Assembly (NCBI GenBank): GCA_905221605.1
Contig: CAJNDS010002101.1
Coordinates: 1 to 60,000, forward strand
Direction of reading: 5' to 3'
Length of the DNA stretch: 60,000 bases
DNA from: Symbiodinium natans
Lineage: Eukaryota > Sar > Dinophyceae > Suessiales > Symbiodiniaceae
The notes under the pieces are model-generated. The model saw only the letters and a program-made list of their open reading frames with translations. It had not been told where the DNA came from and ran no database searches. Positions 20,594 to 31,613 of the stretch are shown here, piece by piece. How positions within the stretch are numbered: position 1 is the first letter of the stretch; the number at the start of each line of letters is the position of its first letter. The position numbers and the translations under genes are program-made.

Positions 20594-20615
20594 CCCCAAA
20601 CCCGAAACCCTAAAC

Positions 20616-20712
20616 CTTCGTCGCCCCTTGACATCAGCTGGATGTGCACCCGGTTGAAGAGTGCTGGCGTCCGTTGCATCGGAGCGATACTCCAGGATGA
20701 CGGCTGGCTCCA
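20616..20712 (-). CDS. Possible exon beside the retrotransposon
   Basis: Between CCTAAGCCAAG| and |GTTTAGGG there is an open 97-bp stretch reading EPAVILEYRSDATDASTL. Its composition is coding-like, but no family or phase partner was found. It could belong to the ankyrin gene at 22.4-24.1 kb. Confidence 0.3.
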
Positions 20713-20717
20713 CTTGG

Positions 20718-20818
20718 CTTAGGGTTTAGGGTTTAGGGTTTAGGGTTTAGGGTTTAGGGTTTAGGGTTTAGGGTTTAGGGTTTAGGGTTTAGGGTTTAGG
20801 GTTTAGGGTTTAGGGTTT
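20718..20818. repeat. Telomere-like (TTTAGGG)n, about 14 units
   Basis: A near-perfect run of TTTAGGG, one of the longest in the window. Confidence 0.95.
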
Positions 20819-21270
20819 CGGGCTAGGGTCGTGATGCTCTGACAGCCCAAAGTCCGAACCCTTCGTTCTGCTAAGCCCACACTTGCATCGTAGTCTTTCA
20901 CATAAAAGATGATGGGCAGCAGCTTACTTCGCTTGCCAAGCAGCGGGCTGGAAACTAAGCAGAAGCGTCCTCACCCGGCACTCTTGTGCAGTTCGAAGAT
21001 CTTGACCACCTGACACTGTGGGATGGCGGCTCTCTGCCATTGTGGAGGGCTCAGTTCAGAAGCACGATCTTAAAGTTCAACCGCAAGCTTGTAAGCCGCA
21101 AGTACATAGGAGTTTTCTGTACTCTTCTGCTGCAGGCTTGCGGAACAATGCTGGGCCGTGTTCGCTCCGTCTCAGAATCGCAAGTCGTAAACACCAGGAG
21201 TTTAAACACCAGGAGTTGACCATAGCTCCAAAAAAATCGAACGATCAGTTGGCTTTCTGAAGGCGCTCTC

Positions 21271-21378
21271 CTACTGTTTGCTTAAGAACCTCCAAAAATA
21301 ACAAACAATAATCCCCATGCTACCCATATAAGGAAGAATATTCTTCATTCTTTTGGGGATTCTTTAAGCAAATAGTAG
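21271..21378. mobile_element. Short TIR element, CTACTATTTGCTTAAGAACC family
   Basis: It begins CTACTGTTTGCTTAAGAACC and ends TTCTTTAAGCAAATAGTAG, an inverted repeat of about 19 bp. TCTC before and TCCC after may be a diverged 4-bp duplication. Related copies are at 43658-43773 and 48742-48973. Confidence 0.75.
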
Positions 21379-22177
21379 TCCCGCGGGATGTGGTGCTCAC
21401 ACAAAGTGAGGAGGTGCTTTTGCAGCTTCACCAAATCCAAACCCATGGCTTCTGCGGTACGACGCGCGCGTCGGAGCTGCATGCCCGCCCTACATATATA
21501 CATAAATTTATATATTATATATATATAGGTTTTTGGGATTAGGGTTTAGGGTTACCGAAGTCTTCAATAGGGCTGTTGTCAAGGGACGGTGTTGCTTCTG
21601 AACACGTCCAACACAGCAAGTGGAAGCAATTACCGCGGCACAGCAAGCCACTGGGTCGGGGTGAGAGAGAGAGAGAGAGAGAGGCAGCGACCTAAGCCCG
21701 ACACCCAGTGATGCAGGATGCGTCCACCCCGACTATAGACCTCAAGACCCTGCTGCTGGAAGAGTTGCTTTAAAAAGTGCTTTTTTCCCCTTATGCAAGC
21801 CCCCCAAATACGATGGCTGTTCCAGGGTCCTCAAAGGAAACCGAACCCCTCCGCTCCAGTCAGGAGGTCCAATCTCAGGGACTTGAAAAAACAACCCAAA
21901 GCCTGAAACCCCACATCCAAACCCCCCAAAACATCCTCCGAACTCCCTCAAATGTCCCCAAGCCCTCCCGACATCCAAACTCCCCCCAAAAACTCACAAA
22001 ACCCTAAACCCCCCCAAACCTGACTTCCAAACTCCCGCAAAAAGCCCACAGACGCAATCTAACTTGATCCAAGCTCCCCAAAACAAACCTCTTAAAACCC
22101 AAAATCCGAAAACCCTGAATCCAGAATCCAACCCACCCAAAAACTCCCCTAACACTTCCAGACCTGAACAACCCTCT

Positions 22178-22179
<2 letters not shown>

Positions 22180-22217
<38 letters not shown>

Positions 22218-22225
22218 TCTCTCTA

Positions 22226-22277
<52 letters not shown>
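22180..22277. repeat. (CT)n microsatellite
   Basis: Almost 100 bp of CT dinucleotides with few interruptions. Confidence 0.95.
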
Positions 22278-22281
<4 letters not shown>

Positions 22282-22453
22282 TCAGGCATTCGAAACGTTA
22301 AGCCTAAACCCTAACCCCCCAAACCCCTAAAGCCTTAAACCCCCAAACCCAAAACCCAAAACCCAAAACCCTAAGCCCTAAGCCCTGAACCCCGAACCCT
22401 AAACCCTTTTTGAGCACGGGCTTTGGATGTACCCTAAACCCTAAACCCTAAAC

Positions 22454-22552
22454 CCCGGCTCCGCGCCTCCATCTGACCCATCTCCCAGGCCTCTTCATAG
22501 GCGGTCTTGCCGGCCCTGTCTTCGGCGTCCACTTGATGGAACTCCGGCAAGC
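22454..22552 (-). CDS. Gene C exon 4
   Basis: LPEFHQVDAEDRAGKTAYEE then AWEMGQMEARS: the start of an ankyrin repeat. It enters in phase 1, matching the G left by the previous exon. The donor is probably CGGG|GTTTAGGG inside a telomere-like tract, or a GC site a few bases earlier. Confidence 0.65.
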
Positions 22553-23788
22553 CTAGAAGGTTTAGGGTTTAGGGTTTGGGGTTTAGGGTTTAGGGTTTAG
22601 GGTTTAGGGTTGATCCCGCATAGCTGGCCGTACTGCACGGCAGGGTTGATGACTGTCTGAACGAAGGGTCTACAGGGGTTTAGGGTTCAGCAGTTCTTGC
22701 TGGGCTTTCCTGAGGGTTGTTTCTTCTTGCGGCTGCACATCAGGCGCTATAGGGGGGCTTCCCCAAAGTGGGGGGCCCCGCATTTTGGGTCTCTCGCGTC
22801 TTTTTTGGGGGGGTGCCCCGCATGTTGGGCATCTGTATCCCTAGAAGCTTCATTGAGCTCAGGTCTTACAAGCCTCCTGGTAGGGTTTACGTAAGGTCCG
22901 TAAACCCTAAAACCTTGTAAACCCTAAACCCTAAACCCTAAACCCTAAACCCTAAACCCTAAACCCTAAACCCTAAACCCTAAACCCTAAACCCTAAACC
23001 CTAAACCCACCTCCACCGCTTTGCGTGTCTAACGCCGAGGACAGGATGCTAAGGATTTCGGCACAGGCCCGCTCCAACCCGCCCAGGGCCGCCCAATGCA
23101 GCGCTGTCTTCCCAGTGGCGTCCTAACAGGGTTTAGGGTTTAGGGTTTAGGGTTTGGGGCTTAGAGAACCGCAAGAAGCCACGCCTCAAGCCCTCGGAAG
23201 CCCTCGGACTCAAATTCAGAAGCTTGGGTCCTTTAAGAATGGAGGCTGGCTTCACAAGGCTCCAACATGAAATTACCAGGAAATACACGAAATCCAGAAC
23301 CTTCCCGAAGACCTCTGCTGAAAAACCCTCGCCCTGCTTGCGGGAAAAGAACGGTTACCACGTGGCTTTTGAGCGCGTAGGACTAAGAAGATTGCTTGGG
23401 ATGTTCCCCCTTATTCTAGCCGTCCCTTATTGGGACTATAGTACCCCCAATTATCATCCCTGTTGAGGACTGTTAGTATAAGGGGGAACACCCCAAAAGC
23501 TTGTTCTTGAACTTCGGCTTCACGGAAGCCTGAACATTGATGGCTGTGAAGCTCGGATCTTGCATGATCTCCAGCGCCACCTCCTGGGAAGTTTAGGGTT
23601 TAGGGTTTAGGGTTTCAGGTTTCGGGTTTCCGGTTTAGTTGAAGTGCCGGAACAAACTTGGACGCACGACTGTTCTCAGAGCTGCGGGACGCCGTCGCCC
23701 TCAAGAGTGCTTCCTAAACCTTGCAGCACACCGGTTTCGTGTAGATGTCCCTCAGTGACTTCAGTGTATTGCCAGTCACAGGACAGGA

Positions 23789-23827
<39 letters not shown>

Positions 23828-24123
23828 GAGAGGGGGAGGGGGAGAGGGAGAGAGAGAGGGCGAGAGAGAGAGGAGAGAGAGGGGGAGAGAGAGGGGGAGA
23901 GAGAGGAGAGAGGGAGAGAGAGAGGGGGAGAGGAACAAAATAGAACTCAATCTCAAGTACCAAAGCACAAGGGTCCCAAGAACATCCAAGAAGTGCAGGC
24001 CCAACGCCCTTGCCTCATCGCCCACCTCCAAAGCCCTCGCCAAGGATGTCATTCCCCGGCCGTCCACGCTATTGATGTCCTTATCAGTGCTGCAAGAAGT
24101 AACTATCGCCCATGCGCGCAATG
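22454..24123 (-). CDS. Second ankyrin-repeat gene (gene C, four exons recognised)
   Basis: Exons on the minus strand: 24123-23961, 23580-23530, 23122-23011 and 22552-22454. The last three join in phase and give a continuous ankyrin sequence: FTAINVQ | DATGKTALHWAALGGL...SGG | G-LPEFHQVDAEDRAGKTAY. Boundaries are GGAG|GTGGCG (acceptor), CAG|GCTTCC (GC donor), GTTAG|GACGCC, GGAG|GTGGGTTTAGGG and TTCTAG|GCTTGC. Both ends of the gene are unknown. Introns consist largely of TTTAGGG tracts, a (GA)n run and a TIR element (23395-23499). Function is unknown beyond protein-binding repeats. Confidence 0.7.
22919..23008. repeat. Telomere-like (CCCTAAA)n, about 13 units
   Basis: A near-perfect tract ending directly at the donor of gene C exon 3. 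Confidence 0.95.
23011..23122 (-). CDS. Gene C exon 3
   Basis: DATGKTALHWAALGGLERAC followed by AEILSILSSALDTQSGG is a canonical ankyrin repeat. Thirty-seven codons plus one base, with donor GGAG|GTGGGTTTAGGG. Confidence 0.75.
23395..23499. mobile_element. Short TIR element, CTTGGGATGTTCCCCC family
   Basis: CTTGGGATGTTCCCCCTTAT at one end, ATAAGGGGGAACACCCCAAAAG at the other. It lies in a gene C intron. Its interior holds a second inverted pair (CCCTTATTGGGA). Confidence 0.75.
23530..23580 (-). CDS. Gene C exon 2
   Basis: VALEIMQDPSFTAINVQ, 17 whole codons, is the end of an ankyrin repeat. The acceptor is TTCCCAGGAG|G and the donor is a GC site. Confidence 0.7.
23790..23936. repeat. (GA)n/(GGGA)n microsatellite
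   Basis: About 150 bp of GA repeats with GGGGGAGA interruptions. The long Arg/Glu open frames over it are artefacts. Confidence 0.95.
23961..24123 (-). CDS. Gene C exon 1 (first seen)
   Basis: LRAWAIVTSCSTDKDINSVD then GRGMTSLARALEVGDEARAL and GLHFLDVLG. An ankyrin-like DINSVDGRGMT core is present. The acceptor is CATCTCAAG|C and the donor TTTG|GTACTT. The link to exon 2 is not phase-proven. Confidence 0.55.
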
Positions 24124-25633
24124 CTTGAGATGCCCGATGTACTTACGCCCTAACTAAACCCTAAACCCTAAAGCCTAAGCCCTGTCAACTCCAAGCGTCG
24201 TCTTCCACTGGCACCGGACCGATCTTGAACTGTAGTCGCAAGGGCCTGCGGTTGAATCTGGGAGGTCTTAAGCTCTTAAGCTCTTGAGTTCTTAAGTTCT
24301 TGAGTGCTTGAGTTCTTAAGTTCTTAAGCTCTTAATCTTGGAGTTCTTCGGCTTAAGAGTTTGGGGGTTGAACGAACTTCGGGTTGTTTGCTCGACGCTG
24401 ACTCTTCATCTGAGCAGTTGAGGGCGACCTGCACTTGAACCAGCACATCTTCAGGTTGTCTCGGGTTTAGGGTTTAGGTCTACTTTGGCTCCCGCGCTAC
24501 CTGTTGCCAACAGGCTTACTTAATCCGCCCGGCCCGCCCTGCCTCACGAGGGTTCAGCAACCCTAAACACACGCATCCCCCAAGCTCATTCTATCCGGCT
24601 TTAAATTTCAAGGCGTCTGCCAAGATCAGGGTGTGAAGATGGCGTTGTCATGCACGCAAAATTACATGTAATCGCTGTAGAGTCCCTGAAGGATAGCTAA
24701 CCCTCTACGGAGTTGGGAACCTAGGGTATATATTTCTTGTACCTCCAAAAGGACACCAGATATATACACTCACCAATACTAAAAAGGAACCTTATATACA
24801 CTCACAAAGAACAGTAATATAAACCCTGCTTCACATAGCTCTAAGGCGTATGGTGGCCTTCTGTGGTTGATCTTGGGCTTGCAGTTGCAGCGTATGTCTC
24901 TACGGTCTTTCGCCCTACTAAAACCCCCACCCGTCCGGTTCGCCTGAAACCCGAACCTCCACCCCACATCCCAAAGGAACGCCTCCCTAAACCCTAACCC
25001 TATACCCTAAACCCTACTGACCCCCTAAGTCATCAGCACAACGGCCTGTCGTTCAGCAGTGGCAAGATGTCGGTTGCTGTCATGTGGGCCGTCGGGGTGT
25101 TTCCCACCTCCAGGCCACTAAAAGCACGGCAACGACACAAGAGTTTTTTTTGCCACCCGACGGTTTAGGGTTTAGGATTTAGGGTCAACTGACATCCGTC
25201 TTGGCACAGCTGGTTGCCCCCAGAGGTTGTTGCTGGGAATGGAAGGAAGAAGGTGATGGAAAGACGGCCCAATTGACTTTTCGCTTTTGACCCGGAGACG
25301 GTTGTTTAGGTTCCTCCAGACGCTGCTGCTGGGAATGGAAGGAAGGTGATGGAAAGACGGCCCTATAGTTGACTCTTCCCGGGCGACGGCTGTTTTGCCC
25401 AAGGTTCTGCTCCCCTAAACCCTAAACCCTAAACCCTAAACGGCCCTTTTATAGCCAAAAACTGAGGCCGAGTTGCTCCCCGGCCCCGAAGACTCCCCAA
25501 GCATACAGCCACACACCGCCCAAACCAAGGAGTGTCGCATGTCCAGTGGTCCTGTTGCAGATCTAGATTCTTACTTTTTGGCATGAATTTGCTCATCGCC
25601 TCAAGCAGAATTCGGCCCTGTCAACATACGCAA

Positions 25634-25822
25634 TCACGATCTTCGCATCTCGCCGCCGCGCTTCCACAAACAAGTGCGAGCCACATCATCAAGCAGAACG
25701 GCCACACCGATGATGTTCTCAGGACGTTCTGCCAAGGCCAGCCTCACAATCCTCACGAGTCCTTTTTTGACCCGATGCCCGCATTGACTTCCAGGCAGGG
25801 GACCATAGACCGTAGACCTCAT
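25634..25822 (-). CDS. Possible isolated exon, unknown product
   Basis: Codon usage and hydrophobic spacing look real: VKKGLVRIVRLALAERPENI then IGVAVLLDDVARTC. An acceptor CCTGGAAG|T is possible upstream. I do not recognise the family. Confidence 0.3.
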   Translation of the reverse strand: MRSTVYGPLPGSQCGHRVKKGLVRIVRLALAERPENIIGVAVLLDDVARTCLWKRGGEMRRS

Positions 25823-26903
25823 AAACCCTACCCTTAGAAATCCGAAGTGCTAAGCCCAATAGAAAGACAGGTCCCAGGCACGGCCAGGATCTCCGCCCCC
25901 TCGCGCATGCGCTGCCGCTCCCAGTAGTCCCGCCGCTCCCGCCGCACCTGAGGTATCTGATTGAGATTTCGGGCATATTTTTCATGGATGCGTGCAAAAA
26001 GGCTTACAGTATTACTACAGTAACATGCGTATGTGCGCATCTCTCTCTCTCTCTCTATGCGTGGGGGGTCGTAGTTAGCTCCTTAGTGCGCCCGGGTATT
26101 GGGGGGTCTTTTGGGCGCTTGTGCCATACGATTTTCGGATTGCGGGTGCCTGGCAGCCTGGGATTTTGTCTTGTTTAGGGCTTAAGTTTAGGTTTTTCTT
26201 AGGGTTTAGGAGGGCGCTTGGGTTTCGACACAAGAATGGGCGGAGACTTGGCGCTATGGCCCGAAGCCCATGCGAGGGCTTGGGCAAACAGGGCTTAGGG
26301 TTTAGGGTTTTAGGGTTTAGGGTTCTACCCTCGCAAGCGTCGTCTACAACCCTGAGCCGCGCACCCTATGCCTCCCATGATTCCAGGCTGCGAGCCGCTC
26401 CGGATGAGCAAGGTAACTAGGGCTAATGCCATCGGCTATGAAAACTAACACAAGCCCAACTGCCTTACACCCTACACTGTACGCCCTCCAGACATCTCTC
26501 AACCCGCCTTTCGCACACGGGCCGGGGCATCGTCATCCGGGAAGAATGCCAATCCTTCATGAGTGGGGACTTGGGGTCCAGGGTGGATTTGTAAGTTGCC
26601 CTCTTTGTGCTGATCCAATTATCACCAAACTTCCGGCTCTCCTTTTCACCCTCCTAGAGGTCCCCATATTACAAGAAGCCCGCAGTCCTCCAAATACTGG
26701 GAATCCTTAACTCGACTCCCTCGTACCCAAATCACAAGCTGCGGGCAAGTAGCCGACAGGACCAGGATCGGTAAAGATCACCTTCTCACAATATGCGCGG
26801 GTTGGGATGGGTTAGGGGGCTAAGCTTAGCTACGTGATCCTACCGCGCAACCGTTGGCACTCCAAACGAGTAGGCTACCCCCAAGGCAGGGTAAGTGGGC
26901 TAT

Positions 26904-26977
26904 CCCTAAACCCTAAACCCTAAACCCTAAACCCTAAACCCTAAACCCTAAACCCTAAACCCTAAACCCTAAACCCT
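26904..26977. repeat. Telomere-like (CCCTAAA)n, about 10 units
   Basis: A perfect run of CCCTAAA. Confidence 0.95.
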
Positions 26978-27084
26978 TCCTGGCTTGGATGGTTTGAAGG
27001 GTATGCCGGGACAGATGTCGGAGAGCGAGTCGCACTAGGCTAGTCAGTGCATTGATATGAGCATTCAAACAATCACACACATAC

Positions 27085-27189
27085 GATAGGGGTCGGAAAA
27101 AATCACCAATAGTATTCCCTTATGGCCCTTTAAACAAAGTACTATAATAACCTACCAAAACCCTGTTCTAATTATTAAGGCCCCTCCAG
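27085..27189. mobile_element. Short TIR element, CTATAGGGG family
   Basis: GATAGGGGTCGGAAAAA at one end and CTAATTATTAAGGCCCCTCC at the other, with TTCCCTTATGGCCCTT inside. It is related to 51078-51187 in reverse orientation. Confidence 0.6.
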
Positions 27190-27365
27190 TGTGTGAAGCT
27201 TCGTTCGCCCCTGCCAGTCCAAGCTCCTGGGCGAATCCTTCAGAGCCCCTCCACTTTACCATGGCTTAGGGGGATGCTAGTTGCAGGATTCTCATGTGTT
27301 TACTCCAGACCTACACTCCAACACCGAAACCCTAAACCCTAAACCCCAAACCCCAAACCCCAAAC

Positions 27366-27425
27366 CCATCTCGCCTCCAAATCGGCACCCTTCACGAGCT
27401 TCCCCTCCTTTAGGTGCCGGGCGGC
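27366..27425 (-). CDS. Possible exon, ankyrin- or coil-like
   Basis: Acceptor ACCTGCTGCAG|G and donor GATGG|GTTTGGGG bracket AARHLKEGKLVKGADLEAR. No phase partner was identified. Confidence 0.4.
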
Positions 27426-27511
27426 CTGCAGCAGGTGGCGGGCTAACCCCTCTCTAAACATCTCTAAATATTGGCGACTCCTCAAACAGGGGACCTAATA
27501 AATATGCACTC

Positions 27512-27623
27512 CCTGGTAGACCAGTAACCATATCATAACAAGGGCACCCTGTTTGGGGTTGGTTGCTGTCGGAGGGGAACCAGAGCCCAAAAAAAGGGTA
27601 AAGGGTACCAGTGGGCTACCAAG
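27512..27623. mobile_element. Short TIR element, CTTGGTAGCCCA family
   Basis: CCTGGTAGACCAGTAACCAT ... CAGTGGGCTACCAAG, 112 bp, with AACAAGGGCACCC inside. It is closely related to the introner at 2630-2746 but not shown to split a gene here. Confidence 0.75.
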
Positions 27624-27862
27624 ACTCTTTTGCATCTGGGCTGAACCCTAAGCCGTGCAAGCCCACAAGACTCACAATGGCAACGTGTTCTAAAGCTCAT
27701 GAGCCACTTTGGGGGGCAGGTGGGGTTTAGGGTTTCTGCAAGCACTCTCTGCAAAGGTGTTTAGGTCTGGGGTTGGGGTATGTGAGTGTATTCATGTAGA
27801 GGGAATGGGATTTAGGGTTTCCGAAGTCGATACATGTGCGTGTACGCATGCGTTTATATGTA

Positions 27863-27909
27863 TATCTATATATATATATATATATAAATACATATATATA
27901 TATATATAC
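27863..27909. repeat. (TA)n microsatellite
   Basis: Alternating TA with a short ATAAATACAT interruption. Confidence 0.9.
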
Positions 27910-28024
27910 AGTTTTATCTGTACACATACAATATGGAGTGCCACAGTATATACAGACATACTATAGCATCATCTAAAGAAGCCTTGCTGCCACGCGTAGC
28001 CCTTGGTGCTTGGCGTATTCTCGC

Positions 28025-28078
28025 CTCGTCCATGGCTTGGCGCTCTGCCTCCTGCGCGGCCGCCTCGGCCAGCTCTTC
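28025..28078 (-). CDS. Coiled-coil exon (18 codons)
   Basis: EELAEAAAQEAERQAMDE with acceptor CTTCTTCGAAG|G and a GC donor GAG|GCGAGA. Confidence 0.55.
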
Positions 28079-28321
28079 CTTCGAAGAAGGCAAGGCTAGG
28101 TGTTAGGGTTTGGGATTTAGGGCTTAGGGCTTAGGGCTTAGGGTTTAGGGTTTAGGGCTTAGGGCTTAGGGCTCTAGGTCTGAGAATGCTCCCCCAGTGG
28201 AATTGAAGGATCATTTTCGGCTACAGAATTCTGAGAGAGTGGTTTGGTCGAGCCCTCCCTAAACCCTTTTATTGAACCCAGGCTCTGAGCATCAGCCATC
28301 CTAAACTCTAAACCCTAAATC

Positions 28322-28357
28322 CCCCTTGCTCCCCCACAGCTCCTGGCGCAGCAGGGC
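28322..28357 (-). CDS. Coiled-coil exon (approximate 3' end)
   Basis: A strong pyrimidine-rich acceptor (CACACGCCTTACCAG|G) precedes ALLRQELWGSK. The donor is unclear. Confidence 0.45.
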
Positions 28358-28830
28358 CTGGTAAGGCGTGTGGGGTGGGAGGGGGGGGGGAATCCGTTAG
28401 GGTTTAGGGTTTGCGGAGTTCACGTCCAAGCGCGACAGGCACCCCCCAAAATGCTACTCGACGAAATGCCTTAGAGCTGGTTGGATTCCCATGAAACTCG
28501 TTTGGCACTACTCTTGGACCGAGGAGAAGGGGAGGCCATCTGCACAAAAGGCGAAGGATCGGTGGTTTTCTATCTCGGAGGAAATGCGAGTCCGAGGATC
28601 AAGGGTGGTAGAGAATTAGGTTTAGAGGGAGCCTCCTAGACAAGACTCATGTTTAATGCCACGTGAGCTGCAATGAAAAACGGCTTAAAACTTTGAACCT
28701 CAGCAGGACTCGCCTCGCCACCTGCCAGGTGTAGGCCCTACGCGTGCCCGCAATATGAAACCAAGCGAGGCTTTCATATTGTTTGACCATGTCGGTGCAG
28801 AGGGAATGGCTTTTTCCAGATGCGAACCTG

Positions 28831-28974
28831 CTTGGAGGTTCATGGCACTCAATCATAACTGTACTTATAACTTATCATTAACCCTCTTATAAGCCCCTTA
28901 AGCGCCTTAATATGGTTATAGGTCCAGTTACAAGTGCAGTTATAACTGGCTAGTAAGTACCATGAACCTCCAAG
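28831..28974. mobile_element. Short TIR element, CTTGGAGGTTCATGG family
   Basis: CTTGGAGGTTCATGG and CCATGAACCTCCAAG are perfect 15-bp inverted ends. The inside carries further inverted pieces (ATAACTGTACTTATAAC). A decayed relative is near 42930-43045. Confidence 0.8.
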
Positions 28975-29267
28975 TGTCCCCTCGCGTCCAGTCCTCCAGG
29001 GAGCTAAAGGTCAATTTGTGGAGCTGGTTAGGGCTCATAATTATACTCTACGGCGAACCTACAACAGAAGTTGCACCAGGATACTTCGCCTACTTAATCG
29101 ACTGCAGAGTGCGCAGCTGCGCTCAGAGCCGGGCCCCCTTCTCGGACTTCCAATGCTCCGCAACCTGCTCGTAGTTCTCAATGCGGAGTCGCTCCTGAGG
29201 GAAAACAGCCCGCAATCCGAAACCTTGCGGAGCCCCGAAGCGCCCAAAGACGCCTATGGGGGTTTCC

Positions 29268-29350
29268 GAAAGTAGGGGTACCCTTTTTGGGGTCCCTTTA
29301 AGGGGATTCTAGTCTATTGGGGGAATAGAAGGGGTACCCCTCTTTTGGGA
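29268..29350. mobile_element. Short inverted-repeat element with GGGGTACC ends
   Basis: CCGAAAGTAGGGGTACCCTTT faces AAGGGGTACCCCTCTTTTGG as an inverted repeat. Related to the duplicated unit at 9334-9440. Confidence 0.6.
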
Positions 29351-29928
29351 AAGACTATTAACTTTTTAGAGCCCTTTAGGAGGGCCGTGGGAGTTAGATG
29401 CCTGGGCCTTGAGGCTACTTCACCCTTGCAACTTGGGGGGCGTCACACTGGGAACCCAAAGCAGGAGGATCCTTAGTAGGGAGTACAGTACCCCCTACTA
29501 TAACCCCTATTAAAGAGCTGTCAGTAAGAAGGATGCCAAAATTTAGGCTACAATTCATTGTTCTGGGGTACCCTTCACAGTCTGGGTATAGTCTATGGAC
29601 CATGCAGCTATATACGTATTGAGTGTTCTTAAAACATCTCCGCCGCTGACTGCAACAACAAACACGTTTGACTGTGCTCACTGCTGTTGCCTGAAGACGA
29701 TTACGCCATGCCACGACATCCACTTCCGCCTTGAATATCGATCCCCGTCTTCCCCAGCCCAGGGCAATGCCGTAATGCCCATTCCATTCTAAGAAAAGGC
29801 TCCTGCACACAAATGCCTCTAAAACCCTTAAACCCTTAAACCCTTAACCCTTACCCCTAAACCTAAACCCTAAACCCTAAACCCTACTCGTTCTCTCCAA
29901 AGGGCCTTCCTCCCTAAGCCCGAGGAGC

Positions 29929-29973
29929 CTCCAGGAAGATCTCGCGCTGTTGGAGCTCCACTTCGCGGAGCTC
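29929..29973 (-). CDS. Coiled-coil exon (15 codons)
   Basis: ELREVELQQREIFLE, acceptor GGGAAAG|G, GC donor GAG|GCTCCT. Confidence 0.55.
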
Positions 29974-30179
29974 CTTTCCCAGCCGGTGTATTCGATTATA
30001 GGGCCCTGCTTTGTGTCTAAAACCCTTTATAAACCCGTTGCAAACCCTGTAGAAACCCTTAGATCATCCTGCAAAAGCCCTCTATAAACCCTTGATAAAC
30101 CCTTCATGTAAACCCCTCAAGAACCCTTCATGCACCTCTTAGCCTGAGAAGTCCTTTAGAAACCCTCTATCAACCCTGT

Positions 30180-31072
30180 GAACCCTTTATATGCCGTAGT
30201 CGAACCCCCCCCCGCCCCCCCCGCAAACCCTGCCCGTCACCCTGCAACACCACGGACCACAGAAAGGAGAGAGAAACCCTCAACCTAAACCCTGAACCGT
30301 AAGCCCTAAAACCTAAACCCACCAATGAACCGAGGGGGGGACCGTAAACCCAGCACGAACCACAGGGGGGAGAGGGGAAACCGTAAACCTACCATCACCC
30401 CAAAACCTTGAACTCTAAACTCTAAACCCTCCGTGAACCAATGGACCATTGGGGTGAGAGTGAAAATCCTGAACTCTACAGCCTCATCCGAAACCCTAAA
30501 CCAATGAAACACAGACCATGAACCACAGGGGGGAGCCCAAAACCCACCATGAATCATCGCCGGGGGGGTGGGGGGGGGGATCCCACGGGGGCGGAGGGGG
30601 GGGGGGGTGCACCTATGCTGACGCATATAAGCCCTATAAGCCCTCTAACCTTAAACCCTAGTTTTTGTCAGGGCGTGTGATGTTAAGGCCCTTTATCACT
30701 TGTCACTTCTCACCTCACAGCGCAAGCCTGTCATGGCACCTGCACCTAGCCCCGACCCCACCCAAAAAAACCCTCAAACCCCTTCTGCAACTAGGACTCT
30801 GTGCGGCCAGCCCCAAAGCGCTTTTTGGATCCAAGCTTCTTTTGTTGTTGGCCCCTTTTTTGAGTGATGTGTTGGCCCTCCAACCTAAACCCTGAATCCT
30901 AAAGACTCCCTTTTTTTGACTCCAGGCTCAGCCGGATCCGAACTTACTGGCAATCTGCGGCAACGGAACCCCTAAACCCTAAACCCTAAACCCTATAAAC
31001 CCTAAACCCTAAACCCTAAACCGCAAGCCCTAAACCCAAAACCCAAAACCCCCTAAACCCTAACCACTAAAC
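30180..31072. other. Gap: degenerate CCCTAAA variants and C/G runs
   Basis: Mostly degenerate AACCCTNNNAACC sequence, G and C runs (30205-30225, 30560-30610) and a CCCTAAA tract (30970-31020). No gene is seen. Confidence 0.5.
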
Positions 31073-31140
31073 CGTCCCCCCCACAACTCCTGGAGCCATG
31101 TCTCGCGGTCTCGGAAGTCCCGGAGAGCCTCTGCTCTCAC
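31073..31140 (-). CDS. Coiled-coil exon
   Basis: VRAEALRDFRDRETWLQELW, acceptor GCCACGAG|G. The donor CG|GTTTAG lies in telomere-like sequence. Confidence 0.55.
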
Positions 31141-31613
31141 CTCGTGGCGGCTCGCTGAGAGCCCTTTTAAAGGCTGACTTAGACAAGTTGGTTTAGGGTT
31201 TAGGGTTTAGGGTTTTACTACGAATTGGGGGATGTTCCCCATCAAGGAGCTGTTAGTTTAAGGGGGAACATCCCAACAAACAAGCCTAGAGTTCTGCCAG
31301 AGGCTTTGCGGTTCATGCTTGGGGTCTGCATGATCTGAGGGCCGCGCGTGATGTTTGGGGTTTAGGGTTTGGGGGTTTGGGGGTTTAGGATTCAGGCTTT
31401 GAGGGTTTTGTGGTCTTGGGGTTCTAGGATTTTCGGGTTCGTGGCTCCAGCCTTGGTGGCAGCACTCTCAGGGAAGCTCTGGAGCATCTACATGGCAATT
31501 TGTCCAACAATGCCCCCAACCAAACCATAAGGTACAGGTTTCGCAAAGGACCTAGAGTGCCCTAAACCCTAAACTCTAAACCCTAAACCCTAAACCCTAA
31601 ACCCTAAACCCAC

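Larger units (their letters stand above)
20819..22453. other. No gene seen; microsatellites and a TIR element
   Basis: It contains a TIR element (21271-21378), a TA-rich patch (21495-21530), (GA)n at 21663-21684, a long CT microsatellite (22180-22277) and CCCTAAA variants (22300-22455). Open frames here are short and low-complexity. Confidence 0.5.
24124..27365. other. No proven gene; repeats and possible isolated exon
   Basis: It holds a CTTAAGTTCTTGAG-type repeat (24270-24345), a 50-bp sequence repeated about 95 bp apart (25225-25370), (TC)n (26041-26056), a 74-bp CCCTAAA tract (26904-26977) and a TIR element (27085-27189). A minus-strand stretch at 25634-25822 (GLVRIVRLALAERPENIIGV) looks coding, but no partner exon was found. 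Confidence 0.45.

Noticed and set aside
20163-20594. 143-codon frame in the LTR, repeated at 11881-12372
   Set aside because: The repetition is only because the two LTRs are identical; no domain is present.
20718-23008. A true chromosome end
   Set aside because: The telomere-like tracts are short, occur in both orientations and lie across the whole window between genes.
23714-24128. Ser/Leu- or Arg/Glu-rich protein over the GA repeat
   Set aside because: Microsatellite artefact; only the part at 23961-24123 is kept as an ankyrin exon.
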